Source: Patulibacter minatonensis DSM 18081 (GTDB lineage Bacteria; Actinomycetota; Thermoleophilia; Solirubrobacterales; Solirubrobacteraceae). From it: a DNA stretch of 64,000 nucleotides. The position numbers were made by a program, and so were the translations under genes. Where the stretch lies: positions 3,382,754 to 3,446,753 of the forward strand of contig NZ_KI912613.1 of the NCBI RefSeq assembly GCF_000519325.1, read 5' to 3'. A model generated the notes under the pieces. It searched no databases and had not been told where the DNA came from. It saw nothing but the letters and a program-made list of their open reading frames with translations. Each line of letters begins with the position of its first letter. Position 1 is the first letter of the stretch. Shown here piece after piece: positions 17,105 through 26,194 of this stretch.

Positions 17105-17332
17105 ATGGAGGCCGTACTTTCGATCCTGCAGATCTTCGTGTCCGTGATCACGATCGTGTTGATCCTGATGCACTCGGGCAAGGACGCAGGACTCTCCGGC
17201 GCGTTCGGCGTCGGCTCGGGCACCGGCCCTCTGGGCGGCGGCTCGAACACCGAGCGCAACCTGAACCGCTGGACGATCTTCTTCGGGATCGTCTTCATCG
17301 TGAACACGATCGTCCTCGTCCGCATCGCCTGA
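17105..17332 (+). CDS. secG: preprotein translocase subunit SecG
   Basis: 75 residues with two transmembrane helices (about 4-22 and 55-74) joined by the Gly-rich cytoplasmic loop SGAFGVGSGTGPLGGGSNTERNLNRWT, which is diagnostic of SecG. It aids SecYEG-driven protein export by facilitating SecA cycling. Twelve bases separate it from the CcmI-like gene, so it may be read with the ccm genes. Confidence 0.93.
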   Translation: MEAVLSILQIFVSVITIVLILMHSGKDAGLSGAFGVGSGTGPLGGGSNTERNLNRWTIFFGIVFIVNTIVLVRIA

Positions 17333-17449
17333 CCGGCGCCCCGCGCCCGCAGGTCCGACGCCGCCCCACCGGGCGGCGTTCGTCGTTCCGGGGCGAGGTC
17401 CGGGCCCGGTCGGCGGGGGCCCCGGCGGCCGGGACGGGCGGTCGGAGCG

Positions 17450-17494
17450 CGCGTGGCACGTGCGGGTCGCCGGGCGACGAGGCCGTGCCACGCG
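17450..17494. terminator. strong hairpin between convergent secG and tldE-like gene
   Basis: Perfect 11-bp arms CGCGTGGCACG (17450-17460) and CGTGCCACGCG (17484-17494) enclose a 23-base loop. There is no T-run, as is common in high-GC actinobacteria. It lies between convergent genes and could act in both directions. Confidence 0.5.
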
Positions 17495-17569
17495 GCGCGG
17501 GCCCGCCCCGCCTGTGCACCGCGGCGTCCGGCGTCGCAGCACGGCCGCTGTGCCGCCCGACCGCGGCCG

Positions 17570-18913
17570 TCAGTCCGTGACGACGATGCCGCCCGAGGTC
17601 CGGAGCGCGGGGGCGAGGACCGCGTGGCCGAGGCGGGCGCCGTCGAGCGTCGGGCCGCCGACCAGGGTCCGGGCGCGGCTCAGCGCCTCGACGCCCGCCA
17701 GGACGTCCAGTGGCGAGACGAGCAGCGGGATCGAGCCCGCCGCGCCGGTGACCCGTCCGTCCTGGATCCGCGAGGCGCCCTCGGGCGCGACGCCGTAGGC
17801 CAGGCCCAGCTCCGCGTTGATCGGACGCAGGTCCGCGAGCGACGTCACGAGCAGCCCGACCTCGACGCCCGCGACGAGCGCGTCGAGGTCGTCGGCGTCG
17901 CCGCCGGCCAGCACGAGGTTCGTGGCCCGCGGTCCGCGGTGCCCGCCGCCCGGCTCGGTCGCGTGGCCGGTCGACCGCTGCGAGCGCCCGTCGTGGACGA
18001 GCGACGACAGCGTCCCGTCCGTGATCAGCGCGAGCGGGTGCTTGGGCGTGCCCGAGGCGTCGAAGGCGCGGCGAAGGGTGCCGGCGGCCGCCGGGTCGTC
18101 GGAGAGCACGACCCGGGAGGGTGCCACGGCCGTCCCCAGGCGGCCGTCGCAGCGGGTCCTGCCGTCCGCGGCGGCCAGACCGTCGAACACGAGCGGCCCC
18201 GCGACGTCCAGGATCGCGGCGACGGCCTCCGGTGCGAGCACGATCGTCTGCTCGCCCGGGGTCGGGTCGTGCCACTCGCCGGTGGGGACGCGGGACAGCG
18301 CGATCCGCACGAGCTCGCGGGGGTCGATGCCGGACGCGGTGGCGGCGCTCACGGCCGCCGCCGCCGCCCGGACGCCGCCGGCCCCGAGCCGGACGCGCAG
18401 GTGCGCGTCGGTGGTGCGCTCGGTCGCCACGAGGCCCGTCGACGCCGCGACGGCACGCGTGACGCCGCCGTGCGACCAGGACGCGGCCACGGGCGTCGTC
18501 CCGGCGGCTCCCTGGGCGTCGAGGACGGCGCGCAGCCCGACCTCGGGGTCGCCGGCGGCGGTCGCCTCGTCGCCGCCGTCGGAGCGGGGCAGGTCGGCGG
18601 GCTCGGGCGGCGGGGTCGCGTCGCCGGGACCGTCGGCGGCGGTGGCGACGGCCTCGGCGAGCAGCACGGCCCGCCGGGCGGCCCGGGCGAGCTCGTGGCC
18701 CTCGAGGACCGACGTCGTCGCGGACCCGAGGTGCCCGTCGCGCCACGCGGTGAAAGTGATCTCCGTCCGGTCCCGGGTGGCGGTCCGCAGCTGCCCGCCA
18801 CGGGGGAGGGCGACGGTGGCCGAGCGGTCGTGGACGACGGTCGCCCAGCCTGCGCCGTCCAGGGCGTCGAGGGCGCGGGCGGCGAGGTCCTGGGGTGGCG
18901 TCGGCGTGCTCAT
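17570..18913 (-). CDS. TldE/PmbA-like protein (modulator of DNA gyrase family)
   Basis: 447 residues. The C-terminal half carries family landmarks: GEQTIVLAPEAVAAILDVAG, FDASGTPKHPLALITDGTLSSLVHDGRSQ, GPRATNLVLAGG and a closing SPLDVLAGVEALSRARTLVG. No HExxxH zinc site is visible, as expected for TldE (PmbA), the non-catalytic partner of TldD. Together they degrade unfolded peptides and mature small peptide products. No tldD lies next to it here. The start at 18913 precedes a normal N-terminal beta domain; upstream in-frame sequence overlaps the divergent gene region. Confidence 0.78.
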   Translation of the reverse strand: MSTPTPPQDLAARALDALDGAGWATVVHDRSATVALPRGGQLRTATRDRTEITFTAWRDGHLGSATTSVLEGHELARAARRAVLLAEAVATAADGPGDATPPPEPADLPRSDGGDEATAAGDPEVGLRAVLDAQGAAGTTPVAASWSHGGVTRAVAASTGLVATERTTDAHLRVRLGAGGVRAAAAAVSAATASGIDPRELVRIALSRVPTGEWHDPTPGEQTIVLAPEAVAAILDVAGPLVFDGLAAADGRTRCDGRLGTAVAPSRVVLSDDPAAAGTLRRAFDASGTPKHPLALITDGTLSSLVHDGRSQRSTGHATEPGGGHRGPRATNLVLAGGDADDLDALVAGVEVGLLVTSLADLRPINAELGLAYGVAPEGASRIQDGRVTGAAGSIPLLVSPLDVLAGVEALSRARTLVGGPTLDGARLGHAVLAPALRTSGGIVVTD

Positions 18914-19101
18914 GCGGGTTCCGGGTCGGGGGAGCGGCGGGTCGTCGCCGGCGTCGGGCGCAACGTTAGATGGTCGACCCGGCGGGGCCGCGCGAGGGCG
19001 TGGTCGGCGGAGCGGCACGGGGTCCCGGGCGCGGGAGCGTGGAACGCGGCGGACCCGGCGGTCGCGCGGCTGCCGGCCGACCCGGCGCGTACCCTGGGGC
19101 G

Positions 19102-20160
19102 ATGCGCCCCGGGCGTGGCCTTCCGACACGCCGCACGCGCGCGGCGCTCGCCGCCTCGCTCCTGGCCGCCGGTGGTGCGGCCGTCCTGTCCGCCACCGCG
19201 CCCGATCCCGCGCCGGTGTCGCCGCCGGCCCCGCGGGCGGTCGTCGACCTGCCCGACGCACCGGGGACGATCCGGGCCGCCCGGCCGGGGCCCGCCACCC
19301 CCGCCGTCGCCCTGACCCCGACGCCCGACGGCCGGGCGCTGCTGTGGGCGGAGCGCGGGACGGGCGTCGTCCGCCGGGCGGCCCTCGGCGCCGGCGATCC
19401 CGGACCGGGCTCCGTGCTGGCACGGCTCGACGTCCGGCCCGGTCGCGAGGGCGGGATCCGGGGGATCGCGGTCGACGCGCGCGGACGGACCTTCGCGTCG
19501 TACGTGCGGCGCGCGGACGGGCGGCTCGCGGTCGCCGAGATCGCCGTCGCGACCCCGCGCATCGTGTGGCAGGGCCCGTCCGCGGGCCGCATCCGCGTCG
19601 GCGGGGGCCTGGTGGCGCTGCAGGGCGGCCGGCTCGCGCTGGCGATCGGCGACCAGGGCCGCCCGCGGCGCGCGGCGACGCCGGACAGCCTGCTCGGCCG
19701 CGTGGTCACCCTGGGTCCCGACGCCCCGCCCGGCCAGGTCCCGACCCGGCGGTCCCGCGGCTGGCACGACCCGATGGCCTTCGCCCGCGGGCGCGGGGGC
19801 GTCCTCTGGGTCGCGGACCGCGCGGGCGGCCCCGACGCCGAGCGGATCGGCCATGCCGACCGCCCGCGCACCGGCACGGTCCGCAGCCCGTTCCGCCGGG
19901 TGCCCGTGGCCCTGGCATCGGCCGACGACGGCGAGCTCCTCCTCGTGTGCGGGACCCGTTCCGGCCGCATCGACCGCACGGCCGTCCGGGGCGGGGGCCG
20001 GGGCAACGCCCGGACGGAGCCCCAGGTGCTGCCCGCCCGGTGCCGCTTCGGTGTCGCGGTGGCGGGCGGCCGCGTCCTCGTCTCCGGGGACGACGGCCTG
20101 GTGCACGTCGCGGGCACGGTCGCCGACCTGCGCCGCGCCGAGCCGATCGACGAGCCCTGA
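19102..20160 (+). CDS. secreted beta-propeller protein (sorbosone dehydrogenase-like)
   Basis: 352 residues with a signal peptide (RTRAALAASLLAAGGAAVLS). The mature part repeats propeller-like strands (VALTPTPDGRALLWAERGTG, IRGIAVDARGRTFASYV, LALAIGDQGRP, DPMAFARGRGGVLWVADRAG, VALASADDGELLLVCG), in the order seen in PQQ/sorbosone dehydrogenase-type six-bladed propellers. The usual catalytic His and Ca ligands cannot be assigned, so binding rather than catalysis is possible. Start at 19102 directly precedes the signal peptide. Confidence 0.6.
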   Translation: MRPGRGLPTRRTRAALAASLLAAGGAAVLSATAPDPAPVSPPAPRAVVDLPDAPGTIRAARPGPATPAVALTPTPDGRALLWAERGTGVVRRAALGAGDPGPGSVLARLDVRPGREGGIRGIAVDARGRTFASYVRRADGRLAVAEIAVATPRIVWQGPSAGRIRVGGGLVALQGGRLALAIGDQGRPRRAATPDSLLGRVVTLGPDAPPGQVPTRRSRGWHDPMAFARGRGGVLWVADRAGGPDAERIGHADRPRTGTVRSPFRRVPVALASADDGELLLVCGTRSGRIDRTAVRGGGRGNARTEPQVLPARCRFGVAVAGGRVLVSGDDGLVHVAGTVADLRRAEPIDEP

Positions 20161-20307
20161 GGGCGGCCCCGGCGGGGCGCGCGCGGGACCGGGCTGCGCG
20201 AGGTGGGGCCCGGACCGGGGCGCAGTCGCCGGCCGTGCGGCGTCGCGGGCTGAGCGGGGTCCGGTCTCCGCGGGAAGGTCCGCCGCCGGCCCAGAGGTCG
20301 CGCGGGC

Positions 20308-20634
20308 GGCGTTCGTCCCTGCGGCCCTGGCGTTGGGATGCGCGCCGCGGTTCGGCTTGCGCGGTGGTGGCGTTCGTTCCTGCGGTCACGGCGCAGGAAT
20401 GCGCGCCACGGTTCGGCTCGCCCGGCGGTGGCGTTCGTTCCTGCGCTCACAGCGCAGAAAGGCGCGCCACGCTTCGGCTCGCGCGGAGGTGGCGTTGATT
20501 CCTGCGCTCACGGCGCAGGAAAGCGCGCCACGGTTCGGCCATCCCCGCGCTGGCGTTCGTTCCTGCGCTCACAGCGCAGGAATGCGCGCCACGCTCGCGC
20601 TCCACCCTGCCGTGGCGTTCGTTCCTGCGGTCGA
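20308..20634. repeat. tandem array of a 61-bp palindromic unit (about 5.5 copies)
   Basis: Units begin at about 20308 (degenerate), 20367, 20428, 20489, 20550 and 20612 (last one partial), so the period is 61-62 bp. Each unit holds nested dyads: GTGGCG...CGCCAC outside and TTCCTGCGCT-CAC-AGCGCAGGAA inside, then an 18-base spacer rich in GTTCGGCTCG. Copies differ at a few positions, often keeping the stem paired. The array lies downstream of the propeller gene and upstream of tRNA-Leu. It resembles REP/BIME-type intergenic DNA. Confidence 0.85.
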
Positions 20635-20824
20635 GCCTCCGTCGACCGCCCCGTAATTCGATCGGGGCGTCGGGCCCGCAGCGATCCGACGGGTGGCCGG
20701 CGCGCCCGGCCAGCCTGGATCGGCGAACGCCGCTGGACGACCAACGCCTCGGAACGACGAGCGCCTCCTGGACGACGATGGCGCAGCCCCGCGGAGCGCC
20801 CCGGGACCGACGACGCACCCGAAG

Positions 20825-20931
20825 GACGCCGAGGGCCCCCGGACCGCCGAACGCCCCGGGACGCCGAACGCCCTGGAACGCCGAACGCCCCCGGGACGCC
20901 GAACGCCCCCGGAACGACGAAGGCCCCCGGA
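20825..20931. repeat. 17-18 bp tandem repeat (about six copies)
   Basis: Units of the form GACGCCGAACGCCCCCGG follow one another, with substitutions and a one-base length change. The array ends about 20 bases before the 3' end of tRNA-Leu. It has no dyad of its own; it may be slippage-prone satellite-like DNA. Confidence 0.7.
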
Positions 20932-20951
20932 TCACCGGAGGCCTCCTTCCA

Positions 20952-21036
<85 letters not shown>

Positions 21037-21228
21037 GCGGGGGGAGAAATGTACAGGAGCGCTCCGCGGGACGACGTGCGGGTCCCTCCGACGGCCGACG
21101 CGGGCGGATCGGGCGGCTGCCGGTGGTGCGCCCGCGGGGTCGGTGGCGGTCCGTCCCCGGTGTCGGGGCGGTCGGGCCGGCACGTTCGTCCTGCACAACG
21201 CGGCCTTGCCTGCCGCCGCGGCGCGCGC

Positions 21229-21250
21229 TAGTGTCACGAACAGACGTTCG
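21229..21250 (+). promoter_or_regulatory. lexA promoter with LexA (SOS) box
   Basis: The SOS box CGAACAGACGTTCG lies at 21237-21250 and matches the Gram-positive/actinobacterial core CGAAC-N4-GTTCG. A -10-like TAGTGT (21229-21234) sits just before it, so LexA binding would cover the transcription start. This fits autorepression of lexA. Confidence 0.88.
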
Positions 21251-21277
21251 ATGCCCCCGCCGGAGCCCCAGCGCACC

Positions 21278-21907
21278 ATGGACTTGACCAAGCGCCAGCA
21301 AGAGATCTTCGACTTCATCGGGGGCTACACCTCGGACAACGGCTACCCACCCACGGTGCGCGACATCGGCAAGGCCGTCGGGCTCGCCAGCTCGTCGACC
21401 GTGCACGCCCACCTGGCGAACCTCGAGAAGCTCGGCCTGCTGCGCCGGGACCCCTCGAAGCCCCGGGCGATCGAAGTCATCGGTCGCGGGGTGGAGCAGG
21501 CGGTCGAGGGCGTCCGCAACGTGGTGGGCCAGACCCGCCGGCTGCCGCTGCTCGGTCAGGTCGCCGCCGGCCCGCCGATCCTCGCCGACGAGCAGGTCGA
21601 GGAGCACATCGGGGTCCCCGAGGCCGCCGGGGGCGAGCAGGGCGAGTACCTGCTGCGGATCCGCGGCGAGTCGATGATCAACGCCGGCATCCTCGCCGGC
21701 GACCTCGTCGTCGTGCGCCCGCAGGAGACCGCACGCGACGGCGAGATCGTCGTCGCGCTGGTCGGCGAGGATGCGACGGTCAAGCGCTACTTCCGCGAGA
21801 GCGACCACATCCGGCTCCAGCCGGAGAACGACGCCATGGAGCCGATCCGCTCGCGGGAGGCGCGCGTGCTCGGCAAGGTCGTCGGGGTCATGCGGAAGGT
21901 CGGCTGA
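21278..21907 (+). CDS. lexA: SOS repressor LexA
   Basis: 209 residues. N-terminal winged HTH (LTKRQQEIFDFIGGYTSDNG, YPPTVRDIGKAVGLASSSTV, HAHLANLEKLG) and C-terminal S24 autoprotease. The self-cleavage bond is Ala97-Gly98 in GQVAAGPP; catalytic Ser132 is in GESM and Lys169 in ATVKRYF. RecA-ssDNA triggers self-cleavage and release of SOS genes. Within this window, imuB, DUF6504 and dnaE2 carry LexA boxes, so they are probable targets. An in-frame ATG at 21251, directly after the SOS box, would add nine residues; I prefer 21278 because a GGAG lies 12 bases before it. Confidence 0.95.
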   Translation: MDLTKRQQEIFDFIGGYTSDNGYPPTVRDIGKAVGLASSSTVHAHLANLEKLGLLRRDPSKPRAIEVIGRGVEQAVEGVRNVVGQTRRLPLLGQVAAGPPILADEQVEEHIGVPEAAGGEQGEYLLRIRGESMINAGILAGDLVVVRPQETARDGEIVVALVGEDATVKRYFRESDHIRLQPENDAMEPIRSREARVLGKVVGVMRKVG

Positions 21908-21911
21908 CGGT

Positions 21912-21952
21912 CGCCCGTCCGCCGGTCGTGACCGGCGATCGACGGACGGGCG
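21912..21952 (+). terminator. lexA terminator hairpin
   Basis: Arms CGCCCGTCCG (21912-21921) and CGGACGGGCG (21943-21952) pair perfectly, with an inner CCGGTC-GTGA-CCGG stem. It begins five bases after the lexA stop. No T-run. Confidence 0.6.
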
Positions 21953-22039
21953 ACACGTCGCCGGTGGGTGCTCGCGGGGCCTCGCCGGTCCCCTGGTCCT
22001 TGCGAAGCGGAGGGACCACGAACCTCGCTGGATCCGTGC

Positions 22040-22681
22040 TCAGGGGACGACGACGAGGAGTCCCCCGAGCGTGAAGAGCGCCGTGCCGGCGAGGGCACCG
22101 GCCCACGCGGCCCGCGGGCGACGCCGGACGGCTGCACGGTCGGCCGCGATCACCGCCGCCGCGCACGTCAACGCGACCACCACGCCCACCGCCATGCCCG
22201 GGGGCGCGCGGTGGACGACCTGGACCCCGGCCAGCACCACCGTGGGGAGCGCGACGGCGCCCGCACCCGCGGCCCTGGCCGTCCCCGGGTGCGCGGTGCT
22301 CCACCGGCGCCAGATCCCCGCCGCGAGCGCGAGCCCCACGGTCACGACGATCCAGGGCGCCGTGTAGCCGAACGACGCGCCCGGATCGAGGAGCGCCTGC
22401 GCCCCCTCGTAGGTCAGCATCATCGCGGCGACGCCGGCGCCGACCGTCCCGACGGCCGATGCCGGGCCGTCCGCGGTCCGGGCCAGGACCCACGCTGCGA
22501 CGATCCAGGGCGCCGCGCTGCTGCCGATCCAGCCGGTCCAGCGCGGGCCGGCGGTCGAGAGCGCGCCGAGCGCCGCCCCCGCCGCGGCGGCGGCGAGGAC
22601 CAGGAGCCCGGCCATCGCCGCGGCGGCGAGGCCGGGGAGCAGCACGCGTGGCGGGACGATGGCGAGCGACGGTCGGGGCAC
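22040..22681 (-). CDS. multi-pass membrane protein, unknown function
   Basis: 213 residues from GTG at 22681 (VPRPSLAIVPPRVLLPGLAA). About six to seven hydrophobic helices alternate with short Arg-rich loops (RAAVRRRPRAAW), a typical polytopic small membrane protein. No transporter or enzyme motif is recognisable. It is convergent with lexA. The frame extends upstream across the rnpB gene, so a later start was chosen. Confidence 0.6.
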   Translation of the reverse strand: MPRPSLAIVPPRVLLPGLAAAAMAGLLVLAAAAAGAALGALSTAGPRWTGWIGSSAAPWIVAAWVLARTADGPASAVGTVGAGVAAMMLTYEGAQALLDPGASFGYTAPWIVVTVGLALAAGIWRRWSTAHPGTARAAGAGAVALPTVVLAGVQVVHRAPPGMAVGVVVALTCAAAVIAADRAAVRRRPRAAWAGALAGTALFTLGGLLVVVP

Positions 22682-22774
22682 CGGTCCACCGTCGCAGCGG
22701 TCCGGTCCGGCGGTGTGCGGGGCGTGTGCGGGTCCGGTGAGCAGTCGCCCGGACGACCAGCGCGGGTACAGTGC

Positions 22775-23110
<336 letters not shown>

Positions 23111-23138
23111 GGAGACCTCCGCGAGAGCGGGGGTCTCC
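23111..23138 (+). terminator. rnpB terminator hairpin
   Basis: GGAGACC-TCCGC pairs with GCGGG-GGTCTCC around a GAGA tetraloop, immediately after the RNase P RNA. No T-run follows. Confidence 0.7.
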
Positions 23139-23177
23139 TACGTCCGGGCGCGGTGCGAAGCGCTCCGCCGCGCGCCG

Positions 23178-25178
23178 TCAGCCGAGCCGCGACCCGGGTG
23201 CCGGCGGCGCGGCCCCGCTGACCGAGCGCTCCGCGGCCCCGCCCACGACCATCGCGTAGAGGGCCAGGCCCCCGAGGACGAGACCGACGACGCCGACGAT
23301 CACCGCCGCGAGCGCGTTCGGGTCGCCGGCCGAGCACGCGGCGATCGTCGTCATGGCGATCAGCAGCGCCGCGGCCGCGCCCGCCGAAGAGGAGACCCGC
23401 CGTGCCGCCGCCACCGCGAACAGCACACCGGCGACGGCCACCGGGATCAGGAGCACCGTGGTGGTCGATCCGGGGTCGCCGGGGGCTCCCGGCGACCCGA
23501 GGACGGTGGGAGCGAACGGCGAGAAGCCCGTCGGGCTCACGACCTGGCCGAGCCCCCGGCCCGATCCGATGCTCGCCGCCGACGCCGCGAAGGCGCCGGC
23601 CGCCGCGGCGACGGCCCCGACGGCCTGGGCGCCGGGCACGAGCCGCCGGGACCCGAAGGCGGAGACGGCGGCGGCGCCGATCACGACGAGCCCCACGGGC
23701 AGGAACGCCACCACGACGCCGGGTGCCTCGGCGCCGAGGTCGATCGGCCCCGGACCGCCGCGAGCGTCGCCGACCAGCGCGCGGAGCACCGTGGCGAGCA
23801 CGGCGAGCACGAGGTACGTCGCCGCCGCGAGGACGCCCGGGTGCCGGTGACGGCTGAGCGTCGCGGCGACGGCGGCGGTCGCCAGGACGAGCGCGATCGC
23901 CGCGCCGATGCCCGGGTCCCGCAGGGCGTCGCCGAAGATGATCCCGCGCCGGCCGTGGGCGACCGTGTTCCACGGCGCCACGATCGCCAGCACGACCAGC
24001 ACGGTCCCGCAGACGATCGCCCCGGCGGTCCCCGGCATGCGGACCCCGACGGTGAGCGCCCCGCCGAGCAGGGCGATCGCCAGCAGCTCCAGCACGCGGT
24101 GGTCCCACGTCGACATCCGGAGCGGCTGCGCGACCAGGAAGACCACGACGAGTGCGGCGGTCGCGGACCAGACCCCCGGCGGCACGGCCTCGAGGCGTGC
24201 TCGCGCGCCCGGAGGGAGCGCCGCGGACGTCGCGCGGCGCGACCCGGGGACCACGAGGATCGCGAGCGCCGCCAGGAGCAGCAGCGGCAGGACGAGGGAC
24301 ACGGTGCGCGTCGGGCCCCCGACACCGATCGGCCCGTACAGGAAGGGCACGGAGAGGACGGTCGGGACGGCGAAGGTGATCGCCGCGACGACCGCCGCCG
24401 CGTGCTGCCGGCGGGCGAGTGCGGTGACGAGGATCGCCGCGCTGGCGACCAGGCCGAGGACGACGAGGAGGGCGATCACCCCCTTGGCGGGCAGGCCGGA
24501 CCCGCCGTAGCGCCCGAACGCCGTCACCTGCAGCGACGCGACGGGGGAGCCGAGCCCGGGGATCGTCGCCGCCGCCCCGACCGCCCCGAAGACCCCGGCG
24601 AACATCGCGATCCTCCCGCCGACGGGCGCGAGCAGCAGGACGACGAGGCCGGCCACGCCGCAGGCGAGCCCGACGAGGGCCAGGGGCACGATCCCGAGGC
24701 CGGCGATGGACAGGAGGGTGAGGCCCAGCGGGACCGCCACCAGCGCGCTGCCGACGACGGCGGCGGAGCGGCCGAGCAGCGCGGCCCCGGCGAGCGCGAC
24801 GAGCGGGACGCCCTGGGCGAGGAGCACGAACCCGGTCGCCTGCACCCGCGTGCCGTGCTCGAGCAGCATCGCGAGGATCGTGGTGCCAGCGAGGTAGGCG
24901 CCGAGCACGACCAGCGCGACGCCGACCCCGGTGAACGTGTGGCGGCCCGCCGCGCGCTGCTCGGGCGTCCGGGGAACGGCGAACGCGCCGACGAGGAGCC
25001 CCAGCCCGAGGAGCAGGAGCGCCCAGACGAGTCCGAGCCCCGGCGACGCGCTGGCTGCCAGCGCCACCACGAGCGCCGCGCCGAGCAGCGCCCCGGTGGC
25101 GACGACGAGCGCGGCCGCGGCCGGTGATCGTGGGTCAGACGGCCGATCGTCGAGGGAGCCGAAGGACACGCCGCGCAT
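23178..25178 (-). CDS. large polytopic membrane protein, unknown function
   Basis: 666 residues made almost wholly of Ala/Val/Leu/Gly hydrophobic segments, about 18-20 transmembrane helices, with short loops. There is no transporter signature, kinase motif or catalytic residue set that I can name. The start at 25178 overlaps the end of the EamA gene by 44 bp, which suggests coupling with it, though a later start is possible. The pair may be an operon. Confidence 0.6.
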   Translation of the reverse strand: MRGVSFGSLDDRPSDPRSPAAAALVVATGALLGAALVVALAASASPGLGLVWALLLLGLGLLVGAFAVPRTPEQRAAGRHTFTGVGVALVVLGAYLAGTTILAMLLEHGTRVQATGFVLLAQGVPLVALAGAALLGRSAAVVGSALVAVPLGLTLLSIAGLGIVPLALVGLACGVAGLVVLLLAPVGGRIAMFAGVFGAVGAAATIPGLGSPVASLQVTAFGRYGGSGLPAKGVIALLVVLGLVASAAILVTALARRQHAAAVVAAITFAVPTVLSVPFLYGPIGVGGPTRTVSLVLPLLLLAALAILVVPGSRRATSAALPPGARARLEAVPPGVWSATAALVVVFLVAQPLRMSTWDHRVLELLAIALLGGALTVGVRMPGTAGAIVCGTVLVVLAIVAPWNTVAHGRRGIIFGDALRDPGIGAAIALVLATAAVAATLSRHRHPGVLAAATYLVLAVLATVLRALVGDARGGPGPIDLGAEAPGVVVAFLPVGLVVIGAAAVSAFGSRRLVPGAQAVGAVAAAAGAFAASAASIGSGRGLGQVVSPTGFSPFAPTVLGSPGAPGDPGSTTTVLLIPVAVAGVLFAVAAARRVSSSAGAAAALLIAMTTIAACSAGDPNALAAVIVGVVGLVLGGLALYAMVVGGAAERSVSGAAPPAPGSRLG

Positions 25179-26124
25179 GGTCCATCGGTACCCAGGGCGG
25201 CCGATCGGGACGCTCGGCGCGCAGGACCAGGACGACGGCCACGAGGGTGATCGCCATCCCGATCGCGGTGACCGTGCCGATCGTCTCGTGCAGCACCACG
25301 ACGCCCAGGACGACCGCCACGACGGGGTTGACGTAGGACTGCGTCGTCACGAGCGAGAGCGACGCGTTGCGCAGCAGCCAGGCGTACGCGGCGTAGACCG
25401 CGACCGAGGCGACGGTCAGGCCCGCCAGGGCCACGAGGGAGCGCGTGGAGACCGCCGCGGCGTCGAAGCGCTCGCCGGCGACGACGCCCGCCACCAGCAG
25501 GACCGCCCCGCCGGCGAGCATCTGGATCGCGACGTTCGCCAGGAGGTTCGGCGCGGTGTGGATCCGGGCGCCGGCCCACGTCCCCGTCGCCCACGTGATC
25601 GAGCCGGCGAGCCCCAGGAGGGCCGCGACGAGCGTCACGCCCGCGGGGCGGCTGCCGGGTGACAGGAGCAGGACGACCCCGACGACCCCGACCCCGACGC
25701 CGACCACCGTCGCGGGGGACACCCGCTCCCGCCCGGCCACGATCCGCAACCCGAGGACCATCGCGGCCTCCGACGACGCGATCAGCGCCGCCAGCGACGA
25801 CGGCAGGCCCCGATGCTCCGCGAGCGCGACCAGCCCGACGCCGCCGGCGACGAGCAGGAGCCCCATCGCGGCGCTGCCGCGCCACTCGTCGGCCCGCAGG
25901 CGGAACGCGCCGCGGCCGTGGACCGCGACCACCACGAGCGCGAGCGCCCCACCGCCCAGGACGAAGCGCACGGCCGACCCCAGGAGCGGCGGGATCGTCT
26001 CGACCATGACCCGGATCCCGAGGAACGTCGAGCCCCAGACGATCCAGACGGTCGCCACGGCGAGGACCAGGAGCGACGCGGAACGGCCGCGTGGGCGTGC
26101 TTGACGGACGGACGGGGAGGCCAT
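25135..26124 (-). CDS. EamA-family (DMT) exporter
   Basis: 329 residues with ten predicted transmembrane helices in two EamA repeats (about 15-150 and 165-300). Typical markers are VWIVWGSTFLGIRVMVETIP near the start of repeat 1 and SYVNPVVAVVLGVVVLHETI near the end of repeat 2. Members export amino acids, metabolites or drugs by proton antiport; the substrate is not predictable. It is divergent from a LysR-type regulator at 26195, a common arrangement in which the regulator controls the exporter. Confidence 0.9.
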   Translation of the reverse strand: MASPSVRQARPRGRSASLLVLAVATVWIVWGSTFLGIRVMVETIPPLLGSAVRFVLGGGALALVVVAVHGRGAFRLRADEWRGSAAMGLLLVAGGVGLVALAEHRGLPSSLAALIASSEAAMVLGLRIVAGRERVSPATVVGVGVGVVGVVLLLSPGSRPAGVTLVAALLGLAGSITWATGTWAGARIHTAPNLLANVAIQMLAGGAVLLVAGVVAGERFDAAAVSTRSLVALAGLTVASVAVYAAYAWLLRNASLSLVTTQSYVNPVVAVVLGVVVLHETIGTVTAIGMAITLVAVVLVLRAERPDRPPWVPMDHARRVLRLPRRSAV

Positions 26125-26194
26125 CGGGAGATGGTTGCGCGCGCTGCATCAGTAGTACAACGATGATTCAGCATCAAGCGCATAAGATCCACTG
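26125..26194. promoter_or_regulatory. divergent EamA/LysR promoter region
   Basis: This 70-bp gap is unusually AT-rich for the window. It holds repeated half-sites (TGCATCAG, GATGATTCAGCATC, AAGCGCAT) around GTAGTACAACGATGATTC, consistent with overlapping LysR-type T-N11-A sites serving both genes. No single operator can be fixed by eye. Confidence 0.5.

Noticed and set aside
17570..18913. TldD metalloprotease
   Set aside because: No HExxxH zinc motif is visible; the protein fits the non-catalytic TldE/PmbA partner better.
20308..20634. CRISPR array
   Set aside because: Unit plus spacer repeats as a whole (the 18-base spacers are similar, not unique), the units are nested palindromes, and no cas genes are near.
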